A stretch of 64,000 bases of DNA, taken from contig NZ_LSGQ01000005.1 of NCBI RefSeq assembly GCF_001675285.1, positions 93,823 to 157,822 on the forward strand, in the 5' to 3' direction. Both the position numbers and the translations under genes were made by a program. This stretch comes from Elizabethkingia miricola. Lineage in GTDB: Bacteria; Bacteroidota; Bacteroidia; Flavobacteriales; Weeksellaceae. This document shows positions 9,822 through 19,219 of this stretch, piece after piece (the first letter of the stretch is position 1; each line of letters starts with the position of its first letter). The notes under the pieces are model-generated. The model was not told the DNA's origin, did no database searches, and worked only from the letters and a program-made list of their open reading frames with translations.

Positions 9822-10001
9822 TTATTCAATGGGTGTTGGCCAGCATTCTGATTGTGCACATCCAAGGCTAAATTCGGTGCATGTGGTTCCTGGAACGCAA
9901 TTGGTCTGTACATTGCCGAACATATCTGTAATCGTTGTACATCTGCAGTCTTTTTTACCTCCTAAAATTGTTTTTAAAGAGCTTCTTATTAACTTTTTCA
10001 T
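9822..10001 (-). CDS. GG-leader Cys-rich peptide 3 (bacteriocin-like)
   Basis: A 59-residue precursor: leader MKKLIRSSLKTILGG, core beginning KKDCRC and ending ECWPTPIE. Six Cys lie at 19, 21, 35, 41, 48 and 53. It is a clear paralogue of peptides 1 and 2, sharing the DC-x-C start, CT-x-x-S-x-x-C and the C-terminal ECxPxPIE tail. The intercistronic spacer to peptide 2 is 17 nt and nearly identical to the other spacers, so the array arose by tandem duplication. Probably exported through a C39-peptidase ABC transporter or similar GG-processing machinery elsewhere in the genome (inference). Confidence 0.77.
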   Translation of the reverse strand: MKKLIRSSLKTILGGKKDCRCTTITDMFGNVQTNCVPGTTCTEFSLGCAQSECWPTPIE

Positions 10002-10018
10002 AATAGGTTGTTTTTAGA

Positions 10019-10195
10019 TTATTCGATTGGAGCTGGTTGACATTCTTGTTGAAAACATGCAATACTTATTTGTGTACAAGTGTCGGTAACACAATCTCCA
10101 CTTGTTGATCCGTCAGGGTAAGTAAATCTGATGCATCTGCAATCTAGCTTACCTCCTAAAATTGTTTTTAAGGAATTTCTTACTAACTTTTTCAT
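10019..10195 (-). CDS. GG-leader Cys-rich peptide 2 (bacteriocin-like)
   Basis: A 58-residue precursor: leader MKKLVRNSLKTILGG, core beginning KLDCRC with six Cys at 19, 21, 35, 40, 47 and 52 and tail ECQPAPIE. The core is most like peptide 1 (shared DGSTSGD and TQIS segments). The spacer from the peptide 1 stop is 17 nt. The leader contains the basic-then-hydrophobic pattern ending in GG seen in Bacteroidota bacteriocin-like precursors. No Shine-Dalgarno site, as usual in this phylum. Function inferred only from the leader and Cys pattern. Confidence 0.77.
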   Translation of the reverse strand: MKKLVRNSLKTILGGKLDCRCIRFTYPDGSTSGDCVTDTCTQISIACFQQECQPAPIE

Positions 10196-10212
10196 GATAG
10201 GTTAATTTTAGA

Positions 10213-10392
10213 TTATTCGATTGGTGTTGGCCAGCAGTCTCTTTGTCCACAATGAAAACTTATTTGTGTACAGAATTCGGTTGCACAGTTATCACCACTT
10301 GTTGAACCGTCTTGATAAATAACTCTTTGGCAATAGCAGTCTAATTTTCCTCCTGAAATAGCTTTCAGTGAATTTCTTTTTAATTTTTTCAT
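10213..10392 (-). CDS. GG-leader Cys-rich peptide 1 (bacteriocin-like), first gene of the array
   Basis: A 59-residue precursor: leader MKKLKRNSLKAISGG, core KLDCYC onward with six Cys at 19, 21, 36, 41, 48 and 53 and tail DCWPTPIE. Being farthest upstream, it should follow the array promoter in 10393-10500. I see no consensus promoter there, but a 14-bp inverted repeat ATGATA-TT-TATCAT (10441-10454) could be an operator. Cys pattern C-x-C-x14-C-x4-C-x6-C-x4-C. Product predicted to be a secreted, disulfide-linked or modified peptide; activity unknown. Confidence 0.77.
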   Translation of the reverse strand: MKKLKRNSLKAISGGKLDCYCQRVIYQDGSTSGDNCATEFCTQISFHCGQRDCWPTPIE

Positions 10393-10500
10393 AATTAAAT
10401 ATTTGGTTGTTATTTGATGAAATGCTAATATAGTAAAAATATGATATTTATCATGTTTATGTGTTTAAAGTTTTTATTGTTAAGTGTTTAATAGATAAAA

Positions 10501-10533
10501 GATTACGCCGCAAGCAATGCCTGCGGCGTAATC
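10501..10533 (-). terminator. Intrinsic terminator downstream of clpB
   Basis: 15-nt arms GATTACGCCGCAAGC and GCCTGCGGCGTAATC with one mismatch and a 3-nt loop. On the minus strand a short T-run (CTTTTATC) follows. It separates clpB from the peptide array. Confidence 0.8.
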
Positions 10534-10569
10534 CGATAAATAAAATATGATATATGAAAAAATGTTTTT

Positions 10570-13164
10570 TTACTGGTCGGTTGGTCTGAATACCAATCCG
10601 CTTTCTTCGAAGTAGTCTAATGTAATTCTGTCGCCGTCATTAACATTTCCTGCAAGGATCTCTTTGGAAAGTTTATTCAATACCTCCTGCTGGATTACTC
10701 TTTTTAAAGGTCTTGCACCGAATGCAGGATCATAGCCTTTGTTCATTAAGTAATCAACCGCATCCTGAGTTGCTGTCATAATGATATTGCGTTTTGCTAA
10801 CATTTCATTGAATCCTCTTAACTGATATTGTACAATTTTTCCGATCTCTTTTTTGCTTAAAGGCTGGAATAATACTACTTCATCAATTCTGTTCAGGAAT
10901 TCCGGACGAAGACTTTGTTTTAGAAGATCAAAAACTTCATCTTTTGTTTTCTCAATGACCTCTTCGTGATTTTCATCAGTAAGGTTTTCAAAATTCTCCT
11001 GAATCAGATGAGATCCAAGGTTGGAAGTCATAATGATAATTGAGTTTTTGAAGTTTACCACACGTCCTTTATTATCTGTTAAACGCCCGTCATCTAGCAC
11101 CTGTAATAAGGTGTTGAAAACATCCGGATGCGCTTTTTCAATTTCATCCAAAAGAACAACAGAATAAGGTCTTCTTCTTACAGCTTCCGTTAATTGTCCG
11201 CCTTCATCATAACCTACATACCCCGGAGGCGCTCCTACTAATCTGGAAACACTATGACGTTCCTGATATTCACTCATATCGATTCTGGTCATATTGTTTT
11301 CATCATCGAAAAGGAATTCAGCTAAAGCTTTTGCAAGTTCCGTTTTACCAACACCAGTCGTTCCCAGGAATAAGAATGAGCCAATAGGTTTTTTCTCATC
11401 ACTCAGCCCGGCACGATTTCTTCTGATAGCGTCTGCAACAGCCTGAATAGCTTCTTCCTGTCCAACAACTCTTTTATGGAGTTCATCTTCCAGATGAAGT
11501 AACTTTTCTCTTTCGGATTGGATTAGCTTGGTTACAGGTATACCTGTCCATTTAGCAATAACTTCCGAAATATTTTCTGCAGTAACTTCTTCTTTTATCA
11601 GTTCGTTCTGATGGTTTTGCATTTCAAGCTCTACTTTGCTTAGCTCTTCTTCTTTTTCACGAAGTTTTCCGTATTGGATCTCAGCTACTTTTGCATAATC
11701 ACCTGTTCTGGAAGCTCTTTCAGCTTCTAATTTCAGTGATTCAATATCTTTTTTGATCTGAGTTAAGTCCTCAGATTTCTGTTTTTCTTTTAGCCATTTA
11801 GCATTTATTGTATTACGCTCTTCATTTATTCTGGACAAATCTTCTTTCAGATGATCTATTTTTACCTGATTTCCTTCTCTGGAAATAGCCGCCAGTTCAA
11901 TTTCCATCTGCATTATTTTCCGATCCAGAACGTCTAATTCTTCCGGCTTGGAATTGATTTCCATTCTTAGTTTGGCAGAAGCTTCATCAATAAGGTCAAT
12001 AGCCTTATCCGGTAAGAAACGGTCGGAGATATATCTTTGCGACATTTCTACTGCAGCAATAATAGCTTCATCTTTTATTCTCACCTTGTGGTGGGCTTCA
12101 TACTTGTCTTTGATACCACGAAGAATAGAAATTGCAGATTCAGTATCCGGTTCTTCCACCATTACCTTCTGGAAACGGCGCTCCAAAGCTTTATCTTTTT
12201 CGAAGTATTTCTGATATTCACTCAGTGTAGTTGCGCCTATAGCTCTAAGCTCTCCTCTTGCCAATGCAGGCTTTAAGATATTAGCCGCATCCATTGCGCC
12301 TTCTCCGCCACCTGCTCCTACAAGGGTATGGATCTCGTCAATGAAAAGGATAATTTGTCCGTCAGATTTTATAACTTCATTTACAACAGACTTTAAACGT
12401 TCTTCAAATTCACCTTTGTATTTTGCTCCGGCAATTAACGCCCCCATATCCAATGAATATAAAGTTTTATCCATCAGATTTTCCGGTACATCTCCAGAGA
12501 TTATTCTGTGTGCTATACCTTCAGCAATTGCTGTTTTACCTACACCAGGTTCTCCAATCAGGATCGGGTTGTTTTTGGTTCTTCTTGATAAGATCTGAAG
12601 AACCCTTCTTATTTCTTCATCACGTCCGATAACCGGATCTAATTTGCCTTCAGCAGCTAATTCATTAAAATTCTTAGCGTATTTGTTTAATGATTGATAG
12701 GTTTCTTCTGAACTTGCAGAAGTCGCTTTACTGCCTTTTCTAAGTTCATTAATTGCTCCTTCCAATAGTTTGCGGGTAACCCCCATATCTTTTAGCATTT
12801 GAGAAACCGGTGAATTGGTTTCAATTAATGCTAACCATAGATGTTCGATGGTTACGAACTCATCGCCCATTTTCTTTGCAATATTAGGAGCATCCAACAA
12901 AACTTTGTTAGCTGTTTGGGAAAGATAAATATTTCCGCCCTGTACTTTTGGAAGGCTTTCTATGCTTTCACGGTTTCTTTCCCTTACTAAAGCAGCGTCT
13001 GCTTCAGATTTTTTTAAAAGGAAAGGTGATATATTTTCATCTACCTGAAAAATGCCTTCAAGTAAATGTTGAGGTTCAATACTTTGGTTGCCAAATTCCA
13101 TAGCTGTCTGTTGCGCAGCCTGAATGGCTTCTTGTGATTTTACAGTATATTGGTTTAAATTCAT
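10570..13164 (-). CDS. clpB: ATP-dependent disaggregase ClpB
   Basis: Hsp100 disaggregase that threads aggregated proteins through a hexameric ring together with DnaK; cytoplasmic. 864 residues, the usual full length. In order: N-terminal Clp repeats (about 1-150), first AAA+ module with GEPGVGKT Walker A, the long coiled-coil middle domain (about 410-530) characteristic of ClpB, second AAA+ module with GTTGVGKT Walker A, and the C-terminal D2-small domain. Monocistronic: its own terminator lies downstream, and a 308-bp spacer separates it from a divergent ABC transporter gene. I do not see an obvious CIRCE/HrcA site in the spacer. Confidence 0.97.
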   Translation of the reverse strand: MNLNQYTVKSQEAIQAAQQTAMEFGNQSIEPQHLLEGIFQVDENISPFLLKKSEADAALVRERNRESIESLPKVQGGNIYLSQTANKVLLDAPNIAKKMGDEFVTIEHLWLALIETNSPVSQMLKDMGVTRKLLEGAINELRKGSKATSASSEETYQSLNKYAKNFNELAAEGKLDPVIGRDEEIRRVLQILSRRTKNNPILIGEPGVGKTAIAEGIAHRIISGDVPENLMDKTLYSLDMGALIAGAKYKGEFEERLKSVVNEVIKSDGQIILFIDEIHTLVGAGGGEGAMDAANILKPALARGELRAIGATTLSEYQKYFEKDKALERRFQKVMVEEPDTESAISILRGIKDKYEAHHKVRIKDEAIIAAVEMSQRYISDRFLPDKAIDLIDEASAKLRMEINSKPEELDVLDRKIMQMEIELAAISREGNQVKIDHLKEDLSRINEERNTINAKWLKEKQKSEDLTQIKKDIESLKLEAERASRTGDYAKVAEIQYGKLREKEEELSKVELEMQNHQNELIKEEVTAENISEVIAKWTGIPVTKLIQSEREKLLHLEDELHKRVVGQEEAIQAVADAIRRNRAGLSDEKKPIGSFLFLGTTGVGKTELAKALAEFLFDDENNMTRIDMSEYQERHSVSRLVGAPPGYVGYDEGGQLTEAVRRRPYSVVLLDEIEKAHPDVFNTLLQVLDDGRLTDNKGRVVNFKNSIIIMTSNLGSHLIQENFENLTDENHEEVIEKTKDEVFDLLKQSLRPEFLNRIDEVVLFQPLSKKEIGKIVQYQLRGFNEMLAKRNIIMTATQDAVDYLMNKGYDPAFGARPLKRVIQQEVLNKLSKEILAGNVNDGDRITLDYFEESGLVFRPTDQ

Positions 13165-13204
13165 ATTTGATATTTTTTGTAATTTTTTAAGCTTTCTAAG
13201 TTTT

Positions 13205-13284
13205 GAAATTTGAGATTTGGCTCTCCCGAATCATTTCAGCTAGGTCTGAAGTTTTAATCCGTATTATACCAAATCTCAGATTTC
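13205..13284. repeat. Imperfect inverted repeat in the clpB/ABC divergent spacer
   Basis: Arms GAAATTTGAGATTTGG (13205-13220) and CCAAATCTCAGATTTC (13269-13284) match at 15 of 16 positions around a 48-nt loop. It lies in the 308-bp spacer 13165-13472, which otherwise shows no gene. It resembles in style the arms in the paa spacers, being low-complexity A/T/G words mirrored around an unrelated centre. Confidence 0.65.
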
Positions 13285-13472
13285 GGTTTAATCATTTAAT
13301 TCTGGTGTTTTGTACTCAAAATGTGTTCTATTTTGATTTATTCCTAAAATTAGGACAAATTTTCCGGTTGTAAATTTCGAAAATGTTAATTTTGAGCCAA
13401 ATTTTCCGAATTTGTGATGGAATTAATTTTATTATATGCCATAAAATTTGTTATTTACAAACCAGAAATAAA

Positions 13473-14615
13473 ATGATGAAAACACAAAACTTAGTTTTTG
13501 AAGAAATACGAGAATTAATTCTTTTTAAAGATCTGGATAGGGCTGTAAAAAGAATTATAGATCTTACCCTGGATACCGAAAATCTCCGATTTTATAATGA
13601 TACAAACAGTTTTTTGGACTGGTTGGATTCAAAACCTTCTGAAGAAGTAATTATAGAAAAGCTAAATGTTTTACTGCAAAAGCTTCATGAAGAATTATCC
13701 GGAAAACCTGTTACAGAACCTCAAACCGTAATCTCCGTAAAGGGACTTACTAAGAAATACGGGGCAGGATTTACGCTGGGACCTATTGATCTGGAGGTAA
13801 AATCCGGGGAGATTATAGGACTGGTAGGAGAAAATGGAAATGGTAAAACAACATTACTGCGAAGCCTATGCGGAGATCTGAAGCCGACTTCTGGTAGTAT
13901 TAAATATAACTTTCTGTGTAAGGACGATTATGATCTGAGAACAAAACTGGTTTATATTCCGCAGAGAACAGATACCTGGAGAGGAAGTATGTATGAGAAT
14001 CTTGTTTTTACAGCAGCTAATTATGGTTATAAACCTGAAGAAAACAAGGTTGTAGTAGATTTGATTATTACAAGGCTGGGGTTACGGCCTTTCCGGAAGC
14101 ACTCATGGAACAGCCTTTCTTCCGGCTATAAAATGAGATTTGAATTGGCAAGAATGCTGTTGAGAAAGCCTAAAATTCTTTTGATTGATGAGCCTTTGGC
14201 TAACCTTGATATTCTTGCACAGCAAACCATTCTGGATGACTTCCGGAATATTGCAGGCTCACCTTATCGCCCTATTGCAATAGTACTGAGCTCCCAGCAA
14301 TTATATGAAGTTGAAAAAACTTCTCAACAGGTTGTGTTCCTTAAAAATGGATCTCAAAGAAATCTGAAGTCTCAGGAGGCTGAAGAAGTACAGTTTATTG
14401 TTGAATTTGAAACTGACGATACATTGAGTAATCTGAAAGAAAAGTTATCTTCCATCTCTTTAGTTTCATTAGAGCAAAACGGAGGAACATTTGTAGCACA
14501 TTTTCCGATGCATACTACAGTAGAAATCTTCCTTGAAACTGTATTGAAAGAAAATATTCAACTGGTATACTTCCGTAATATTACCCATTCAACCCGTCGT
14601 TTCTTCATTAAATAA
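13473..14615 (+). CDS. ABC transporter ATP-binding protein with N-terminal helical extension
   Basis: ATPase subunit of an ABC transporter, about 380 residues from the ATG at 13473 (a second ATG follows at 13476; the track-length start at 13383 adds an implausible Cys/Ile-rich stretch). The first ~85 residues are a helical domain not found in standard ATPases. The nucleotide-binding domain follows: Walker A GENGNGKTT at 119-127, signature LSSGYKMR near 217, Walker B ILLIDEP at 235-241. A C-terminal ~80-residue extension remains. The membrane gene starts 5 bp downstream, so the two form a pair. Substrate unknown. Confidence 0.85.
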   Translation: MMKTQNLVFEEIRELILFKDLDRAVKRIIDLTLDTENLRFYNDTNSFLDWLDSKPSEEVIIEKLNVLLQKLHEELSGKPVTEPQTVISVKGLTKKYGAGFTLGPIDLEVKSGEIIGLVGENGNGKTTLLRSLCGDLKPTSGSIKYNFLCKDDYDLRTKLVYIPQRTDTWRGSMYENLVFTAANYGYKPEENKVVVDLIITRLGLRPFRKHSWNSLSSGYKMRFELARMLLRKPKILLIDEPLANLDILAQQTILDDFRNIAGSPYRPIAIVLSSQQLYEVEKTSQQVVFLKNGSQRNLKSQEAEEVQFIVEFETDDTLSNLKEKLSSISLVSLEQNGGTFVAHFPMHTTVEIFLETVLKENIQLVYFRNITHSTRRFFIK

Positions 14616-14620
14616 AAGCC

Positions 14621-16021
14621 ATGTTAGATAAAATACAAACTAAACTACTGTTAAAATATCCACTATTGTGGAATACGAAATTGATTCCGATGCTTATATT
14701 GGGCGTTGTAATCAATGCTATTTATTTTTTAATAGGCTATATGACAGGAACCGTAGATTTTACGGAAATCTATCAGTATAGTGATGATGTAACATTTTTT
14801 ACTTTTTCTATAATTATTTCCATTCTGGCACTTATTGTATGGCTGGTATTCTATTTTAGAAATAATAGTTTTAAAGCTTTTTATCCAAAAAGTAATAATG
14901 CCTTATTCTACGAATGGATTCACACTTTCATTATAGTCTTATCACTCTCTTCTTTTTATTTCTTTTTCCAATGGGGAAAAGTAAGTCATCAGAGATCTTA
15001 TTATAGCTATCAGGATATTGTTACGAAAGGAAATCTGATTACTCAGATGGATTATTTTATCGATGCTCCGTTTGCTGAAGGAGAACTGGATTCATTACAA
15101 ATGGGTTTGCAAAAAGATGGTACCCGTATTAAAGAAAATGGTTACTTCTATAAAGATTCAGTTACAATCCTGGGGAAGAAATATCACAAAAATGCATTAA
15201 TCAACAGAGAAGTTCAGGATAGGTATTATGATAAATTTACATCCATAAATCCGGAACCAAATGATGCCATTATGAAAAAAAATCTGGCAGACAGAAATGA
15301 AGCGGAGATCAAAAAGAAGTTTCAGAATTATTTTGCGCTGGTAAAATCGGTGAAGTTAAAAACCAATCTTACACCGGAACGCTTACTTGCTCTCAACTAT
15401 CATCCGGAAAGTGGCTATATGGATTATCAGCTTATCAATCCCATGTATCCGAGAGATATGGAGTCTGCTGTAAGAAATGCCACCGGTGAGAAAAGCTATT
15501 CTAATTTTTATGTTGAGCAGGCTTTACTGAAAAGTAACTTTGCAACTTTAAAAGAGGCACACAGCAGGCCTATTATAGAAAAAGAGTTGGTTATTTTTAT
15601 TTTCTATTTTTCACTCGTACTATCATTTCTGATTTTTGCTTTCAGAACTACATCAGGAAGAAGTTGGCTTATAGCATTAGTCTCTTTGGGAATATTGAAT
15701 ATTGTTTACGGACTGTTTAATGCCATTACAGGAGGAGAAACTTATATGATCATGATGCTGCTCACTTTTGGAGTTATTGTAGCCTATCTGTGTTCAGTAT
15801 TTATTAATAGTAAAGTGAAAGCACATTCAGGGATATTTGTTTGCATGTTCTTATTTACTTTTATGTGGTTTGTTCCGGCTTTTTGCTTTTTAGCAGATCA
15901 GAAAGATTGGTTTGAAATAGATAAAACAGCAATGTTTGGTTATAATTTTATATTGGTAGTAATCTCCTTTTTCTTCCTTTCGAAATACATAAAAAGGTGG
16001 AGAGCATTGCCCGAACAATAG
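14621..16021 (+). CDS. Multi-spanning membrane protein, probable ABC permease partner
   Basis: 466 residues. Hydrophobic segments lie near residues 22-42, 60-80 and 98-118. A roughly 200-residue polar region, likely extracytoplasmic or a large loop, follows. Four to five further segments are in the C-terminal third. This topology (two blocks of helices around a soluble loop) fits ABC-2/FtsX-like export permeases, and the gene abuts the ATPase gene. I recognise no named family. The tetR gene follows 31 bp downstream, but that gene carries its own promoter and appears to belong to the paa cluster. Confidence 0.6.
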   Translation: MLDKIQTKLLLKYPLLWNTKLIPMLILGVVINAIYFLIGYMTGTVDFTEIYQYSDDVTFFTFSIIISILALIVWLVFYFRNNSFKAFYPKSNNALFYEWIHTFIIVLSLSSFYFFFQWGKVSHQRSYYSYQDIVTKGNLITQMDYFIDAPFAEGELDSLQMGLQKDGTRIKENGYFYKDSVTILGKKYHKNALINREVQDRYYDKFTSINPEPNDAIMKKNLADRNEAEIKKKFQNYFALVKSVKLKTNLTPERLLALNYHPESGYMDYQLINPMYPRDMESAVRNATGEKSYSNFYVEQALLKSNFATLKEAHSRPIIEKELVIFIFYFSLVLSFLIFAFRTTSGRSWLIALVSLGILNIVYGLFNAITGGETYMIMMLLTFGVIVAYLCSVFINSKVKAHSGIFVCMFLFTFMWFVPAFCFLADQKDWFEIDKTAMFGYNFILVVISFFFLSKYIKRWRALPEQ

Positions 16022-16050
16022 TTAGTTAGTATTTTTGCAAAAAAACTAAT
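16021..16050 (+). promoter_or_regulatory. tetR promoter with GTTAGTTAG half-site
   Basis: A -7 box TATTTTTG (16030-16037) matches TAnnTTTG. A weak -33 (ATTG, 16006-16009) lies 20 nt upstream. The 9-mer GTTAGTTAG at 16021-16029 overlaps the promoter and recurs exactly at 16691-16699 in the paaK operator; AACTAAT follows at about 16045. This suggests autoregulation by the TetR protein. Confidence 0.55.
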
Positions 16051-16052
16051 CA

Positions 16053-16631
16053 ATGCAGCTGAAAAAAAAGCAAATTGAAATACTAGAAGTAGCCATAGAA
16101 CTTTTCAAAGAAAAAGGTTATGTTGGCGCATCTATGCGTGATCTGGCTGCCAGTCTTAATATAAAGGCAGCCTCACTTTACGCACATATTCGTTCAAAAG
16201 ATGAATTACTGGAATGGATATGCTTTAGCATTGCAGGAAGATTTTTCGAAGGACTAAATGAAGTAAAGAATGCAAAACTTCCGGCTAAAGAACGTTTGAA
16301 TCTATTTATTGAAAAACATATTTCTATTGTCCTGGAAAATCCGGATGTTACCCACATTTATTCTAACGAGTGGAAGCATTTGGAAGAGAGGCTTTCTGAG
16401 TTTGTAGAACTCCGGAAGCAATATCAAAGAGAAGTGGAAAAACTTATAACGGAAATTTATCAGGAAGAAAACTGGGAGCTTAAATCTCCGACATTTACCA
16501 CTAAATTTATTCTTCATACACTAAATAATTCCTATTTCTGGTTCAAAAGAAATATAGAATCTACATCCGAAATTACCGATGAAATCAGGGATAAAATACT
16601 TTATGGTCTTCTGGGGAATTTAAAAACATGA
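16053..16631 (+). CDS. TetR/AcrR family regulator, probable repressor of the paa cluster
   Basis: 192-residue transcription factor. The N-terminal helix-turn-helix is in residues 10-50 (ELFKEKGYVGASMRDLAA, then SLYAHIRSKDELL), followed by an all-helical ligand-binding domain. It sits immediately upstream of paaK. An 18-bp palindrome at the paaK promoter shares a 9-mer with the tetR promoter. By analogy with PaaR-type TetR repressors, the inducer would be phenylacetyl-CoA or a related thioester. The role is inferred from position and operator; the family call is firm. Confidence 0.85.
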   Translation: MQLKKKQIEILEVAIELFKEKGYVGASMRDLAASLNIKAASLYAHIRSKDELLEWICFSIAGRFFEGLNEVKNAKLPAKERLNLFIEKHISIVLENPDVTHIYSNEWKHLEERLSEFVELRKQYQREVEKLITEIYQEENWELKSPTFTTKFILHTLNNSYFWFKRNIESTSEITDEIRDKILYGLLGNLKT

Positions 16632-16647
16632 TGGAAGTCATAAAAAA

Positions 16648-16697
16648 TTTGTCAGAACGAAAATTCTTTTTATTTTTACAACTAACGAATGTTAGTT
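16648..16697 (+). promoter_or_regulatory. paaK promoter and TetR-type operator
   Basis: TTTG (16648-16651), 19 nt, then TATTTTTA (16671-16678) forms a promoter with one mismatch in the -7 box. Just downstream, at the expected start point, lies the palindrome AACTAAC-GAAT-GTTAGTT (16680-16697). A repressor bound there would block initiation. paaK starts at 16703, so the leader would be very short. Confidence 0.65.
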
Positions 16698-16702
16698 AGA
16701 TT

Positions 16703-18022
16703 ATGTATTTTTCAGTTGAACATTTAGAATTAGACCAATTGCGGAAACTTCAGTCAGACAGATTGAAGAACCTTGTTAGTTACCTTGGGGAGAGATCTGA
16801 ATTTTATAAACGAAAATTTAGTGAATCCGGATTATTCCCTCAGGATATAAAGTCAATTGAAGATATTTCAAAACTTCCTATAACTTATAAACAAGATTTA
16901 AGAGATAGTTATCCATTCGGATTATTTACTGTTCCCAAAAGCCAATTACAGAGGATTCATTGCTCAAGCGGAACAACAGGCAAACCAACTGTTGTAGGCT
17001 ACACAAAAGAAGATGTGGATCTTTTTAGTGAGGTAGTTGCCAGGTCACTGAATGCTGCGGGAGCAAAACGGGGAATGCTGCTGCATAATGCCTACGGTTA
17101 CGGAATTTTTACTGGAGGTTTAGGGCTGCATTATGGTGCCGAAAAACTGGGGATGAGTGTTCTTCCTATTTCAGGCGGAATGACAGTAAGACAGGTGGAT
17201 CTGATTATGGATTTTAAACCTGAAGTCATTTGCTGTTCACCATCTTATGCGCTTACAATTGCAGATGAATTAGCTAACAGAGGAATTCCTGCAGAAGATA
17301 TAAGCTTGAAGTATGCTGTACTAGGTTCTGAACCCTGGACAGAAATTATCAGAGGTCATATTGAAAAAAGACTGGGTCTCCACGCAACTAATATTTATGG
17401 GTTAAGCGAAATTATAGGTCCCGGAGTTTCTATGGAAGATTGGGAGGAAAAAGGAGGCTCTTATATCTGGGAAGATCATTTTTATCCTGAAATATTGGAT
17501 CCTGTAACGAAGCTGCCTGTTCCGTACGGTGAAGAGGGAGTTTTGGTCATTACGACTTTAACCAAAAAAGCAATGCCGCTTTTGCGCTACTGGACCAATG
17601 ATATTACAAGTCTCTATTACGATACCAGTGCAAAACGGACAATGGTGAAGATGAAACCTATAGTAGGAAGGGCCGACGATATGCTGATTGTAAGAGGTGT
17701 GAATGTATACCCAAGCCAGATAGAAGATGCATTTTCTGGTATCAAGGGAGTTGTTCCCAATTATTATCTTACACCCATTGAAAAAGAACATATGTGTGTA
17801 GCCCTTGAAGTAGATGTAGAAATAAATGATGAACTAATCAGGGCACAACAATTTGAAATAAACAGTAACGACTATACCAACTTTATCCACAATTTTGCTG
17901 AAAGTGTGGAAGGGGAAATAAAAAGAAGGGTAGGAATAACAACAAAAGTAAAAATCCATGCACAGGATTCACTCCCAAAATGTGAAGGTGGAAAAATAAA
18001 CAGAATACTTAAGAGAAAATGA
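16703..18022 (+). CDS. paaK: Phenylacetate-CoA ligase
   Basis: ATP-dependent ligase converting phenylacetate to phenylacetyl-CoA with release of AMP, the entry step of the aerobic hybrid pathway; cytoplasmic. 439 residues, normal for PaaK. The adenylate-forming P-loop SSGTTGK is at 88-94, with downstream motifs YGLSEIIGPG and the hinge region RADDMLIVRGVNVYPSQIE. It is the first gene behind the TetR operator and overlaps paaE by four bases (ATGA), implying translational coupling. Confidence 0.96.
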   Translation: MYFSVEHLELDQLRKLQSDRLKNLVSYLGERSEFYKRKFSESGLFPQDIKSIEDISKLPITYKQDLRDSYPFGLFTVPKSQLQRIHCSSGTTGKPTVVGYTKEDVDLFSEVVARSLNAAGAKRGMLLHNAYGYGIFTGGLGLHYGAEKLGMSVLPISGGMTVRQVDLIMDFKPEVICCSPSYALTIADELANRGIPAEDISLKYAVLGSEPWTEIIRGHIEKRLGLHATNIYGLSEIIGPGVSMEDWEEKGGSYIWEDHFYPEILDPVTKLPVPYGEEGVLVITTLTKKAMPLLRYWTNDITSLYYDTSAKRTMVKMKPIVGRADDMLIVRGVNVYPSQIEDAFSGIKGVVPNYYLTPIEKEHMCVALEVDVEINDELIRAQQFEINSNDYTNFIHNFAESVEGEIKRRVGITTKVKIHAQDSLPKCEGGKINRILKRK

Positions 18023-19104
18023 ACTCATTTTATAAATTAAAAACCGTAAAGGTTCAGAAGGATACACAGGATGCGGTGAATGTAGCGGTTGAAATTCCGG
18101 AGGAACTGAAAGATAAATTCAGGTTCAGGCAGGGACAATATCTTAACTTCAGGATGATGATCGATGGTAATGAGGAGCGCCGTTCTTATTCCATTTGTAA
18201 CGCTCCTAGCGAGAAAGGGAATATATTGGAAGTGTTGGTAAAGCTTTTAGAAGGCGGTAAAGTTTCAGGATATTTCAACGAGCATCTTCATATGGATGAA
18301 ATGCTGGAAGTGATGCCACCAATGGGCGGGTTTAATACAACCTATCACCCCAGCAATACCAAAACCTATATTGGTCTGGCAGCAGGAAGCGGAATAAGTC
18401 CTGTATTGTCCAATCTTAAGGAAAGTCTTTATCAGGAACCTAATAGTAATGCTTATTTGTTTTACAGCAACAGAAGCATGGCTCATGTGATGAAGAAAGC
18501 TGAACTGGATAAATTAGAAAAAGACTTTGGCGGAAGATTGAAAGTAATCTATTTGGTAAGCAGAGAGAAACATGAAGATCCGGTTTTTGAAGGAAGAATA
18601 TCGGCTGAAAAACTAGAGCAGCTTTTTGAAAGATATTCTGATATTAATGTTCCGGAGGCTACATATTTTATTTGTGGTCCTGCTGATATGATTAAAGGTA
18701 TTTCTGACTATCTGAAAAAGGAAAAGAAAGTTCCTGCAATTCAGGTTTTGTATGAATACTTCACCGCACCGGATGAAGAGAATTCGGAGGAAATGAGTGA
18801 AGAGTTTAAAGCTATTGCTAATCTGGAAAGCATGGTAACGGTAATTATTGATGATGATGAATATTCTTTCCACCTTAACTCGAAAAAAGAAAGCATTCTG
18901 GATAAGGCTTTGAAAGAGCAACTGCCAGTACCGTTTGCCTGTAAAGGAGGTGTATGCTGTACCTGCAAGGCCCAGGTATTGGAAGGTGAAGTTTTTATGG
19001 AAAAGAACTTTGCATTGACAGAAGATGAGGTAGAAAGAGGATTTGTACTGACATGCCAGTGTCATCCCACTACCAACGTATTGATGCTGAATTACGACGT
19101 TTAA
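18019..19104 (+). CDS. paaE: 1,2-phenylacetyl-CoA epoxidase reductase subunit
   Basis: Reductase that passes electrons from NADPH via FAD and a plant-type 2Fe-2S cluster to the PaaAC oxygenase. 361 residues. The FAD-binding RxYS-type motif is RRSYSICN, the NAD(P) lobe is GLAAGSGISPVLS and CGPADM, and the C-terminal ferredoxin domain has Cys spacing C-x4-C-x2-C (ACKGGVCCTC) plus a later Cys in LTCQC. Gene order is unusual: paaE is separated from paaA by two small genes instead of ending the paaABCDE run. Confidence 0.95.
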   Translation: MNSFYKLKTVKVQKDTQDAVNVAVEIPEELKDKFRFRQGQYLNFRMMIDGNEERRSYSICNAPSEKGNILEVLVKLLEGGKVSGYFNEHLHMDEMLEVMPPMGGFNTTYHPSNTKTYIGLAAGSGISPVLSNLKESLYQEPNSNAYLFYSNRSMAHVMKKAELDKLEKDFGGRLKVIYLVSREKHEDPVFEGRISAEKLEQLFERYSDINVPEATYFICGPADMIKGISDYLKKEKKVPAIQVLYEYFTAPDEENSEEMSEEFKAIANLESMVTVIIDDDEYSFHLNSKKESILDKALKEQLPVPFACKGGVCCTCKAQVLEGEVFMEKNFALTEDEVERGFVLTCQCHPTTNVLMLNYDV

Positions 19105-19219
19105 ATTTATATTGATTATAAATAATGATTTTTGGCGGTTAAAAACTGTTAATTGTACTTGAAAACCAGTGGTTTATTGTTAAATTGGTAAAGAAGTATA
19201 ATCGCTAAATTTAAAAGTC

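Noticed and set aside
9829..10017. 62-codon plus-strand frame
   Set aside because: It is antisense to peptide genes 2 and 3, which have conserved leaders and spacers; no signal or homology on this strand.
18613..19065. 150-codon minus-strand frame inside paaE
   Set aside because: It is a shadow of the paaE codons; rich in Phe/Ile/Asn with no motif and no upstream signal.
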